This document shows, piece after piece, positions 1 to 5,016 of a stretch of 8,540 bases of DNA. Both the position numbers and the translations under genes were made by a program. A model generated the notes under the pieces. It saw only the letters and a list, made by a program, of their open reading frames with translations. It made no database searches and was not told where the DNA came from. How positions within the stretch are numbered: the stretch's first letter is position 1; each line of letters opens with the position of its first letter. Source of the DNA: Nitrospina sp. (lineage in GTDB: Bacteria; Nitrospinota; Nitrospinia; Nitrospinales; Nitrospinaceae); contig SMVS01000144.1 in NCBI GenBank assembly GCA_004357435.1, forward strand, positions 1-8,540, given 5' to 3'.

Positions 1-123
1 AGCGGCAGTCTCTATGGCCTCGCCCTGGGCGGGCCCAGATTCCTCGGACCCATGACGCCAATCGGCGGATTGTGCTTCATGACCGGTTGGTTCCTGCTCG
101 CCTTCTCTATTCCCAAGAAGTAA
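1..123 (+). CDS. DUF423 (YgdD-like) small membrane protein, C-terminal part
   Basis: This open frame enters from the left edge and ends at TAA 121-123, giving the last 40 residues of a protein whose start lies outside the window. The visible tail reads SGSLYGLALGG, then a Gly/Pro-rich turn with PMTPIGG, then a hydrophobic stretch FMTGWFLLAF and a short basic end (IPKK). The order GSLY, then TPIGG, then GW in a final hydrophobic helix is the C-terminal pattern of DUF423 proteins such as E. coli YgdD, small inner-membrane proteins of about 120 residues with no firmly established function. The family assignment comes from remembered motif similarity over a short piece. That the frame codes is supported by its uninterrupted hydrophobic pattern. 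The gene is convergent with the small minus-strand gene that follows, 39 bp away, and no terminator hairpin is visible between them. Confidence 0.7.
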   Translation, partial: SGSLYGLALGGPRFLGPMTPIGGLCFMTGWFLLAFSIPKK

Positions 124-162
124 ACCCCACAACATGGAAGTTGCGCTAAAGACCGGACGGTA

Positions 163-438
163 TCAATGTCTCAGCCGGGATTCCCGAGTCACCCTAACCT
201 CTTTACCTGAAGTGTGGAGACCGGTAAAACTTTTTTCAGTGCGGGGCCGGGCCTCATTTATGGCGCGAGATGACTCCAGTTCCCGCATGGCGCGTGTGAC
301 CTGGATCAAGGATTGAGCCACCTGGTTCATTTTTTCCAGAAGTTCCGGCTGGCGCAGAACTTCGTCCGCCCCCTGATCTTCAATGACTCTGAGGGACTCC
401 TCCAATTGTGCGACTATCTTTTGCAATTCGTCCAACAT
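163..438 (-). CDS. small helical protein of unknown function (91 aa)
   Basis: I do not recognise this protein. It begins at ATG (complement of 436-438), preceded on the minus strand by AGGACAGG, a reasonable ribosome binding site. Residues 1-60 are charged and amphipathic with heptad-like Leu/Ile/Val spacing (LDELQKIVAQLEESL, then LLEKMNQVAQSLIQV), which predicts helix or coiled coil. Residues 61-91 are basic, rich in Arg, Lys and Thr, and probably disordered. There is no signal peptide, membrane segment or Cys. It is divergent from htrA across a 185-bp intergenic region and convergent with the DUF423 gene. The ribosome binding site, the strong helical periodicity and the lack of a competing gene on the other strand argue that it is real. 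A structural or regulatory partner role is possible, but nothing in the sequence identifies one. Confidence 0.6.
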   Translation of the reverse strand: MLDELQKIVAQLEESLRVIEDQGADEVLRQPELLEKMNQVAQSLIQVTRAMRELESSRAINEARPRTEKSFTGLHTSGKEVRVTRESRLRH

Positions 439-490
439 GACCTGTCCTGCTAAAGGGTTCCACCTCTTTACGGCAAAACCATTCGCCAGC

Positions 491-519
491 TTGACTCCTC
501 AACATTAAAAGGAATTAAT
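491..519 (+). promoter_or_regulatory. candidate sigma-70 promoter for htrA
   Basis: A −35-like TTGACT (491-496, five of six consensus bases) is followed after 17 bp by ATTAAT (514-519, four of six). Transcription would begin near 526 and leave a leader of about 100 nt before the htrA ATG at 624. The spacing is ideal and the −35 is good, but the −10 is only moderate and the region is A+T rich, so chance matches are likely. The element overlaps the dyad at 504-530. Confidence 0.4.
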
Positions 520-530
520 TTTCTTTTAAT
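504..530. promoter_or_regulatory. 27-bp imperfect palindrome, possible operator
   Basis: ATTAAAAGGAA (504-514) and TTTCTTTTAAT (520-530) are inverted repeats of each other at 10 of 11 positions around a TTAAT centre. The outer 8 bp (ATTAAAAG and CTTTTAAT) match perfectly. The dyad covers the −10 half of the candidate htrA promoter and lies in a divergent intergenic region, so a dimeric regulator bound there could affect both genes. That role is inferred from position and symmetry only; I cannot assign it to a known regulator. Confidence 0.45.
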
Positions 531-623
531 CTCCTGTTAACTCTGGACCTTTATCCTTGAAGCGTAGGGCTCCCGCGGAACGGAGGCTCCCAACTTAAAA
601 ACTTCTGATTGCAGGTAAGAACT

Positions 624-1751
624 ATGAAATCCCCGTATAAATTCTCAATCGCATTGGCCCTGTTTGTGGCTTTGGTACTGCCCCTGACTCACGCCACCAA
701 CCAGGGCAATCCCTTTCGGCCTGCGGCGGCTTTCGCGTTGAGCGCACCGGCCAACCCGATTGGCACCAACGTAATTGTGGACGTGGTCCGGCAACAAATT
801 CCAGCAGTGGTGGGTGTGCAATCCATTAAAAAAGTGAAGAAAATGCGGGGCCCCGCTCGCTTCAGTCCCTTCCTCCCCGGCCAACCCCGGCAGCAGCCGC
901 CGCAGGGTGGCATGGGTTCCGGATTTATCATTGATCCCACGGGATTGGTCCTGACCAATCATCATGTGGTCGATGGCGCCGACACTCTGAAAATCCGTTT
1001 GCATAATGACAAAGAATACACGGCGACCCTGATCGGTTCCGACTCCAAAACCGACGTCGCGCTGTTGCAAATTGTGCGCGACGCCGGCGACACCAAACCC
1101 TTTCCTTATGTGAAATTGGGCGACTCCGATAAGTTGGAAGTGGGTGAATGGGTGATCGCCATCGGCAACCCCTTCGGGCTGAGTCATACCGTGACCACGG
1201 GCATCGTGAGCGCCAAAGGACGCGACATCGGCGCCGGACCCTACGATGAGTTCATCCAGACCGATGCCGCCATCAACCCCGGCAACAGCGGCGGCCCCCT
1301 GCTCAACTTAAATGGCGAAGTGGTGGGCATGAACACCGCCATCATATCCGGGAACTCTGGCGGCAACGTCGGCATCGGGTTCGCCACCCCGATCAACATG
1401 GTGTCCTCGGTTTTAGAAGACCTCAAGCAAGACGGTGCAGTGACCCGCGGCTGGCTCGGAGTGATGATTCAAAAGTTGACTCCGGAACTGGCCGACGCGT
1501 TCGGTCTTCAGCAAACCTCCGGCGCGCTGGTGAGTGAAGTGATGACCAACGGACCGGCGGAAAAAGGCGGCCTCAAGCGCGGCGATGTGATTCTGAAATT
1601 CGACCATCAGGAAATCGATTCCATTGCCAGCCTGCCCAAGGTGGTGGCGGCCGCTGCCCCTGGACAAATCGTGCCGGTGAAGATTTTGCGCAATGGAAAA
1701 CCCGAAACGGTATTCATCACGATCGAAAAACTTGAGGAAACCAAGGCTTGA
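624..1751 (+). CDS. htrA: HtrA/Deg-family periplasmic serine protease with one PDZ domain
   Basis: This is an ATP-independent trypsin-like protease expected to degrade or refold damaged proteins in the periplasm. ATG 624 is chosen over the in-frame TTG at 609 because AGGTAAGA sits 5-12 bases before it. The 375-residue product has a signal peptide (about residues 1-24, KSPYKF then a hydrophobic core ending near THA) and a Pro/Gln-rich linker (about 80-95). The protease domain runs from about 96 to 265 with a complete catalytic triad: His114 in TNHHVV, Asp144 in SKTDVALL and Ser222 in NPGNSGGP. One C-terminal PDZ domain follows (about 275-370, starting RGWLGV and containing GPAEKGGLKRGD). DegP and DegQ carry two PDZ domains, so this length and layout match single-PDZ members such as DegS and HtrA-type proteases; the cleavable-looking signal argues for a soluble form. 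The gene is monocistronic, with its own candidate promoter and a strong terminator downstream. I saw no damage to the frame. Confidence 0.96.
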   Translation: MKSPYKFSIALALFVALVLPLTHATNQGNPFRPAAAFALSAPANPIGTNVIVDVVRQQIPAVVGVQSIKKVKKMRGPARFSPFLPGQPRQQPPQGGMGSGFIIDPTGLVLTNHHVVDGADTLKIRLHNDKEYTATLIGSDSKTDVALLQIVRDAGDTKPFPYVKLGDSDKLEVGEWVIAIGNPFGLSHTVTTGIVSAKGRDIGAGPYDEFIQTDAAINPGNSGGPLLNLNGEVVGMNTAIISGNSGGNVGIGFATPINMVSSVLEDLKQDGAVTRGWLGVMIQKLTPELADAFGLQQTSGALVSEVMTNGPAEKGGLKRGDVILKFDHQEIDSIASLPKVVAAAAPGQIVPVKILRNGKPETVFITIEKLEETKA

Positions 1752-1786
1752 GTCAATCACTCATCAAAGAGATACTTTGACAACCC

Positions 1787-1862
1787 AGATTCTTCGTCAC
1801 TTGGTTCCTCAAGAATAACAAAAAGGGTTTTGCGGTGTCATGCTGAGCCTGTCGAAGCATCT
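1787..1862. repeat. inverted pair of short dispersed-type palindromic repeats
   Basis: Two related units lie head to head in the htrA 3' region. Unit A (1787-1820) begins AGATTCTTCG and ends with CTCAAGAATAACA. Unit B (1836-1862), read on the minus strand, begins AGATGCTTCG and ends with CTCAGCATGACA. They share the AGAT-CTTCG-CA left end and the CTCA-ATGACA right end and differ mainly in internal length (34 and 27 bp). Unit B resembles a motif that recurs between genes in many bacterial genomes and is often mistranslated as CHAEPVEAS or MLSLSKH peptides. The whole pair can fold into a long hairpin around the 15-bp spacer 1821-1835. A 7-bp direct repeat TTTTGCG flanks unit B (1828-1834 and 1873-1879). 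The dispersed nature is recalled knowledge; the paired structure is seen directly. Confidence 0.7.
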
Positions 1863-1898
1863 CGGTTTTCCGTTTTGCGCTTAGGAAATACTCTCCGC

Positions 1899-1931
1899 AA
1901 AAGCCCGCGGCACCCGCCGCGGGCTTTTTTT
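1899..1931. terminator. strong intrinsic terminator between convergent genes
   Basis: GCCCGCGG (1903-1910) pairs perfectly with CCGCGGGC (1917-1924) around a six-base loop. Flanking A4 and T7 tracts extend the stem to 12 bp and give a T-run (1925-1931) in the plus direction. It terminates htrA transcription about 150 bp after the stop codon. Read on the minus strand it has a shorter T4 tail, so it probably also ends the operon finishing at 1953. Confidence 0.9.
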
Positions 1932-1952
1932 AATTCTTCTTTCAAGATTTTT

Positions 1953-2888
1953 TCAAGGCTTGGCGTAAATAGGAAGGAGGAAGCGGCTTTCGTAGTCCAC
2001 TCCCGGTGTTGCGGCTTTGATCTCGAGTTCCCAGAATTTGGCGGGCCGCACGCTCAACTGGGTGGCGAATTTGGGATCTTTGGGCAACTCCCATTCCATG
2101 ACGATTTTGGATCGCCCCGCGTCATGCGATCTCAGCACCTTTTCTTCGCCATAAACCTGATAACAAACCACCTTCTGCGTCCGGTTGCGACCGGAACCAC
2201 TGGTCTCATACGCTTCCTCGATGAATCGCAGGTTCATCGTCATCACCTCGAATTGCGTCGGCGCCCCGACCAATGACACCACCATTTTACCGCCGAGAAT
2301 AAAAGGGAACTCTTTAAATCGCAAACGGCTGTCGCCGTATTTCAAATACTGACTCAGCTTGCGGACGAATTGATAGGCGATGAACAAAATGATTAAATCG
2401 AAAACGATCACCATGCCTTTAAGCCAAAACGGAATGATCTCCCCGGAATAGAATGCCCACCAGTTGAAGGGCGCTAGAAATAAAATATACACGACCATGG
2501 CGACGAAGGCGTTGATCACTGCCCGCCTCTTGTTTTCGGAGATTCCAAGAGGCTCCCAAGCATAGTCCCACATCCACGGGCGGCGCGGCGCCATGTATTT
2601 GCCTTTTTTCAGACGCCGTTTCCGCGCTACACCATCGAATCCATGAAACAGCATGAACACCCCGGCTAGAAAAAACACGACCCCAACGCCCCCGATCACC
2701 CACAGGGGAGCATGAATATCTTTTGCGGGGACAGCAATGCGGCCCAAGCCTACCAGGGTGATGCCGGTCCCGGCGGCCAAAAAAGGCAGGCTGAACAGGA
2801 TGGAAGCCCAGCCATGAATGGTGGTCCTGCTGACCGGGTGGTGGTTCAACCGCACCGGTTCTTCCCAGGTTTCGGAAGCTTCCTGCAT
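1953..2888 (-). CDS. four-helix membrane protein of unknown function, possibly DUF3592-related
   Basis: Function is unknown. ATG (complement of 2886-2888) follows AGGATAGG at good spacing. The 311-residue product has four predicted membrane segments at about 26-48, 62-84, 122-145 and 152-174. A basic loop (RKRRLKKGK, 89-97) and a Trp-rich stretch (PRRPWMWDYAWEPLG, 101-115) lie between the second and third. A C-terminal soluble beta-rich domain (about 185-311) contains FPFILGGKMVVSL, LRFIEEAYETS, VVCYQVY and the ending FWELEIKAATPGVDYESRF. The PW-W-W loop and the WELE-A-TPGVDY ending recall uncharacterised bacterial membrane proteins annotated as DUF3592 or simply hypothetical; this is memory of motifs and not a search result. 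The positive loop suggests that the N- and C-termini are cytoplasmic. It starts 31 bp after the NmrA-like gene, so the two are probably cotranscribed. Confidence 0.85.
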   Translation of the reverse strand: MQEASETWEEPVRLNHHPVSRTTIHGWASILFSLPFLAAGTGITLVGLGRIAVPAKDIHAPLWVIGGVGVVFFLAGVFMLFHGFDGVARKRRLKKGKYMAPRRPWMWDYAWEPLGISENKRRAVINAFVAMVVYILFLAPFNWWAFYSGEIIPFWLKGMVIVFDLIILFIAYQFVRKLSQYLKYGDSRLRFKEFPFILGGKMVVSLVGAPTQFEVMTMNLRFIEEAYETSGSGRNRTQKVVCYQVYGEEKVLRSHDAGRSKIVMEWELPKDPKFATQLSVRPAKFWELEIKAATPGVDYESRFLLPIYAKP

Positions 2889-2919
2889 CGCCTATCCTTA
2901 ATAATAAAAATTTATTTAT

Positions 2920-3786
2920 TCAAGGCGCCAGTTTTCGCAGGGCCTGTTCCAGCGTGATTGTTCCTTTACGGCATTCCACTTGGTTTTCCGAGCAAGGCAC
3001 CGGGGTTTTGTTGAGGTCGTCAAACATCTGCGCCAGGAGTTCCGCCATTTTCCAGGACAGCCCTTCCACGCTGAAATAATACTCCCATTCCTGACGCGGC
3101 ATCGGGTGCGGCGTCACGGGTTTCTGGTAAGCCTCACTGAGAATAGCGGCAACATCCTGCGCGGAATACTCACGGGGACCACAAATTTCGACCACCCGCA
3201 CGCCACCCACAGGGTTCAACAGGCAATCCACGGCGACTTGCCCCACATCTTCTACAGAAACCATGGGAATGTCACGATCGGCAGGCTGGATGAAGGTGGG
3301 AAAAGAACCATTTTCCTGAGCATTGGACAACCCAATGACCCAGTTTTCCATAAAATAAGCACTCCGAAGCAAAGTCACCCCAAATCCCGCCTGCCGGAAC
3401 TTTTGCTCCACTTCATGACAAGCCGCCATGATGCCGTTATTTTTTGACCGGCGGGCCCCCTGTGAGGAAAGAAAAACGACATGGGGCACCTGGCTGTTAC
3501 TGACAGCGGTCACCAGACTTTCCCCAATCAATTTAGAGGTGCCCATTGGATCTGGGCTTTGATAACTGGGCGGGCAAATGAGATAGGCGCCTTCAATACC
3601 ATCCAACACAAAAGCCATGGCTTCGGGATCGGTGAAGTCGGCAATGACTGGCTCCGCACCGCGCTCTTTCCATTTGTATATGTGGCTACGATCCCGGAGG
3701 ACGACACGCACCTTTTCCTCCTGCTGGAGCAAACGGCGCGCCACTATGGCACCCGTGGTTCCTGTGACCCCGGTCACCGCATACAT
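2920..3786 (-). CDS. NmrA-like atypical SDR, NAD(P)-binding protein
   Basis: This is a Rossmann-fold protein of the NmrA / NAD(P)H-binding atypical short-chain dehydrogenase group (PF05368/PF13460 type). ATG (complement of 3784-3786) follows a GGGGAGGG ribosome binding site seven bases upstream. The 288-residue length is typical. The dinucleotide motif G6-V-T-G9-T-T-G12 opens the protein, and Arg31 and Arg33 at the end of the second strand (VVLRDRS) suit binding of the NADP 2'-phosphate. ADFTDPEA (49-56) and VVFLSSQGA follow in the expected order. The classical catalytic YxxxK is not evident, as is usual in NmrA-like proteins, so it may be a quinone or isoflavone-type reductase or a redox-sensing regulator; substrate cannot be told. 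It is the first gene of a probable two-gene operon with the membrane protein 31 bp downstream. Family assignment is firm and function is not. Confidence 0.9.
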   Translation of the reverse strand: MYAVTGVTGTTGAIVARRLLQQEEKVRVVLRDRSHIYKWKERGAEPVIADFTDPEAMAFVLDGIEGAYLICPPSYQSPDPMGTSKLIGESLVTAVSNSQVPHVVFLSSQGARRSKNNGIMAACHEVEQKFRQAGFGVTLLRSAYFMENWVIGLSNAQENGSFPTFIQPADRDIPMVSVEDVGQVAVDCLLNPVGGVRVVEICGPREYSAQDVAAILSEAYQKPVTPHPMPRQEWEYYFSVEGLSWKMAELLAQMFDDLNKTPVPCSENQVECRKGTITLEQALRKLAP

Positions 3787-3896
3787 GTGGCAACCCTCCC
3801 CGAGCGAACCTGACGCTTAAACTGTCGCAATGACTTCACCATTAAATTGCTAAAACCCAAACAAAAAGAAACTCAATTATAAAAATACACCTTTTC

Positions 3897-3924
3897 AGTA
3901 TAAGCGCAAAAAGTCTCAAAGCAA
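3897..3924 (-). promoter_or_regulatory. candidate sigma-70 promoter for the NmrA-like operon
   Basis: On the minus strand TTGCTT (complement of 3919-3924) is followed after 16 bp by TATACT (complement of 3897-3902, five of six consensus bases). Transcription would start near 3890, leaving a leader of about 100 nt before the ATG at 3786. The −35 half overlaps the first of two CAATTG palindromes at 3922-3939. It is the best minus-strand promoter match in this A+T-rich gap. Confidence 0.5.
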
Positions 3925-3939
3925 TTGAATAAACAATTG
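3922..3939. repeat. paired CAATTG palindromes, possible operator
   Basis: Two copies of the 6-bp palindrome CAATTG (3922-3927 and 3934-3939) flank AATAAA. The first overlaps the candidate −35 box of the NmrA-like operon. This is a plausible binding site or small hairpin, but the motif is short and A+T rich, so chance is possible. Confidence 0.3.
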
Positions 3940-3956
3940 AAAAACAAGGGTTTTTC
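3939..3956 (-). terminator. weak stem-loop just after the 3959-4801 gene
   Basis: GAAAAAC (3939-3945) and GTTTTTC (3950-3956) form a perfect 7-bp stem with a 4-base loop, starting two bases past the TGA of the minus-strand gene that ends at 3959. The stem is A/T dominated and is not followed by a long T-run, so any terminator activity would be weak. Its position directly after a stop codon supports the reading. Confidence 0.35.
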
Positions 3957-3958
3957 CA

Positions 3959-4801
3959 TCACGACCGCCGCCTGACAGCCAGCAATAAGGTGACGGCAAG
4001 GAAGGCAAACACCAGCAATTGCGGCCAACGGCCGGAGCCACCCATCCACGGACCGAAATCGATGTGACCGCGGATTTCACCGGAGTAATGATTCAGCATT
4101 TCGCCATATTCGACCAGCAAGTGCACGGGATAGTTTTCCCCAGGCCGGCCAGCCACCTGCAATACCGGAATCTCGAAAAATTTTTCCTCGCCGCTGTGAA
4201 TGGTGAAACCCATCAAACCTTTAAAGTTTTCGGCCATCAACCCCGGCGGCAATATCAGCATCATTCTGATATTTTTGAAGGAGGACGAGTTGTTCCGCAG
4301 TGAAATTTTCAAAAACGATTGATCCCTGCCCACCTCACTGCCAATTTTTCCGACGATGGTGGAAACCATAGGTTCCACATAGGAAAAAGAGTCCGTATGT
4401 ATTGCCGTCATGACAGGGGACTCATTCGGCGAGTTTTTATAATTCACCACGGCGACCAGCGGATAACTGCCGATCCGCAAAACGGAAGGATGCCGGTCAT
4501 TTTTAATAGTCAGACTTTGTTGCGGTTCCAACTTCGAGATCATCGGCATGCGGGACATGGTGTGATGAAAATGGAACATGGGATGGACATGAAATAAAGG
4601 CCGGGAGCCGATATTCTTCAAGGTCAACGCGATGCTCACCTTGCCCTGGTCGGAGACTTGAGTGACGGTGGAAATTTGAAGAGGCGTCGCCTCTCCTAAA
4701 GCCAGCCCAGGCGATAAGCACAACCCCATTAGAACAAGTCCAACGAGGGTTCGGACCCTCCAGAAATTCCCCGGCACCTGCAATTTCCGCAAACTTGGCA
4801 T
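3959..4801 (-). CDS. secreted, membrane-anchored two-domain beta-sandwich protein with a His/Met cluster
   Basis: I do not recognise a named family. The 280-residue product has an N-terminal signal peptide: a basic region to about residue 17, a hydrophobic core about 19-35, and a likely cut near LALGEA. Two consecutive immunoglobulin-like domains follow (about 40-140 and 150-250), resembling CARDB or NEW3-type folds: KVSIALTLKNIGSRPLF in the first and FLKISLRNNSSSFKNI in the second, each leading to a GxYPL or ENYPV strand. The tail is a Gly-containing spacer (MGGSG), a hydrophobic helix (about 259-275) and RRRS, so the protein is probably anchored with its body outside the cytoplasm. Residues 71-87 hold five His and four Met (HVHP, HFHH, MSRMPM), a possible metal site. 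No Shine-Dalgarno sequence precedes the ATG, and an in-frame TGA not far upstream leaves this as the first ATG. It is divergent from the slipin gene. Confidence 0.8.
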   Translation of the reverse strand: MPSLRKLQVPGNFWRVRTLVGLVLMGLCLSPGLALGEATPLQISTVTQVSDQGKVSIALTLKNIGSRPLFHVHPMFHFHHTMSRMPMISKLEPQQSLTIKNDRHPSVLRIGSYPLVAVVNYKNSPNESPVMTAIHTDSFSYVEPMVSTIVGKIGSEVGRDQSFLKISLRNNSSSFKNIRMMLILPPGLMAENFKGLMGFTIHSGEEKFFEIPVLQVAGRPGENYPVHLLVEYGEMLNHYSGEIRGHIDFGPWMGGSGRWPQLLVFAFLAVTLLLAVRRRS

Positions 4802-4808
4802 ACCCGAA

Positions 4809-4814
4809 ATAGTA
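4809..4814 (-). promoter_or_regulatory. possible −10 box for a leaderless start
   Basis: On the minus strand TACTAT (five of six −10 consensus bases) ends seven bases before the ATG of the 3959-4801 gene, so transcription would start at or next to the start codon. That would fit the missing ribosome binding site. No convincing −35 lies 16-18 bp upstream, so support is thin. Confidence 0.25.
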
Positions 4815-4960
4815 GCACAATTCAGAGTCCGGCCACTTTGCCAACAATCGAAAGTTCAATACAGGATCAACAGGTATTGCCTTATTAATCATTTAGATAA
4901 ACATGGCCCTTGGGTCCATTACCGCCCCGTCGGACTTCATTAGGCCCGCCTTGGAAAAAC

Positions 4961-4969
4961 TGTTATTAT
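4961..4969 (+). promoter_or_regulatory. extended −10 promoter candidate for the slipin gene
   Basis: TGTTATTAT contains the TGn extension directly before TATTAT (five of six −10 bases). Transcription would start near 4976, about 40 nt before the slipin ATG. The −35 region (about 4941-4946) does not match consensus, which is tolerated at extended −10 promoters. It lies in the 215-bp divergent gap 4802-5016. Confidence 0.4.
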
Positions 4970-5016
4970 AGGGATGGAGTTGAGTCCATTGGAAATCCTT
5001 TTCGGGAGTCCACGCT

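Larger units (their letters stand above)
439..623. other. divergent intergenic region upstream of htrA
   Basis: This spacer separates the minus-strand small gene from htrA. It holds a candidate promoter and an A+T-rich dyad (listed separately) and a G+C-rich block at 566-590 with two near-identical 8-mers, GGGCTCCC and AGGCTCCC. I see no further open frame with a credible ribosome binding site and no tRNA-like structure. Confidence 0.6.

Noticed and set aside
556..576. A heat-shock sigma-32-like −35 (CTTGAA) upstream of htrA
   Set aside because: No CCCCAT-like −10 follows at 13-15 bp.
577..608. A sigma-E-like promoter (GGAAC ... TCTGA) upstream of htrA
   Set aside because: The spacing is about four bases too long, and the transcript would start inside the ribosome binding site.
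609..623. A TTG start for htrA five codons upstream of the ATG
   Set aside because: The Shine-Dalgarno-like AGGTAAGA falls after this TTG and directly before ATG 624, and the ATG start gives a standard signal peptide.
645..1187. A 180-codon open frame on the minus strand opposite htrA
   Set aside because: It is fully antisense to the protease domain, has His- and Gly-heavy composition with no family features, and reflects codon bias of the real gene.
1836..1862. The repeat unit as a CRISPR repeat or transposon end
   Set aside because: There are only two diverged units, in inverted orientation with a short spacer, no array periodicity and no transposase gene nearby.
1830..2276. A 148-codon plus-strand open frame starting in the repeat pair
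   Set aside because: Its first codons are the spurious CHAEPVEAS translation of the repeat unit, and the rest runs through the terminator and antisense to the membrane protein gene.
4503..4892. A 129-codon minus-strand frame overlapping the 5' part of the 3959-4801 gene
   Set aside because: The overlapping frame gives a signal peptide, two Ig-like domains and a C-terminal anchor, whereas this one has no coherent features. I also considered a frameshift joining them and saw no support.
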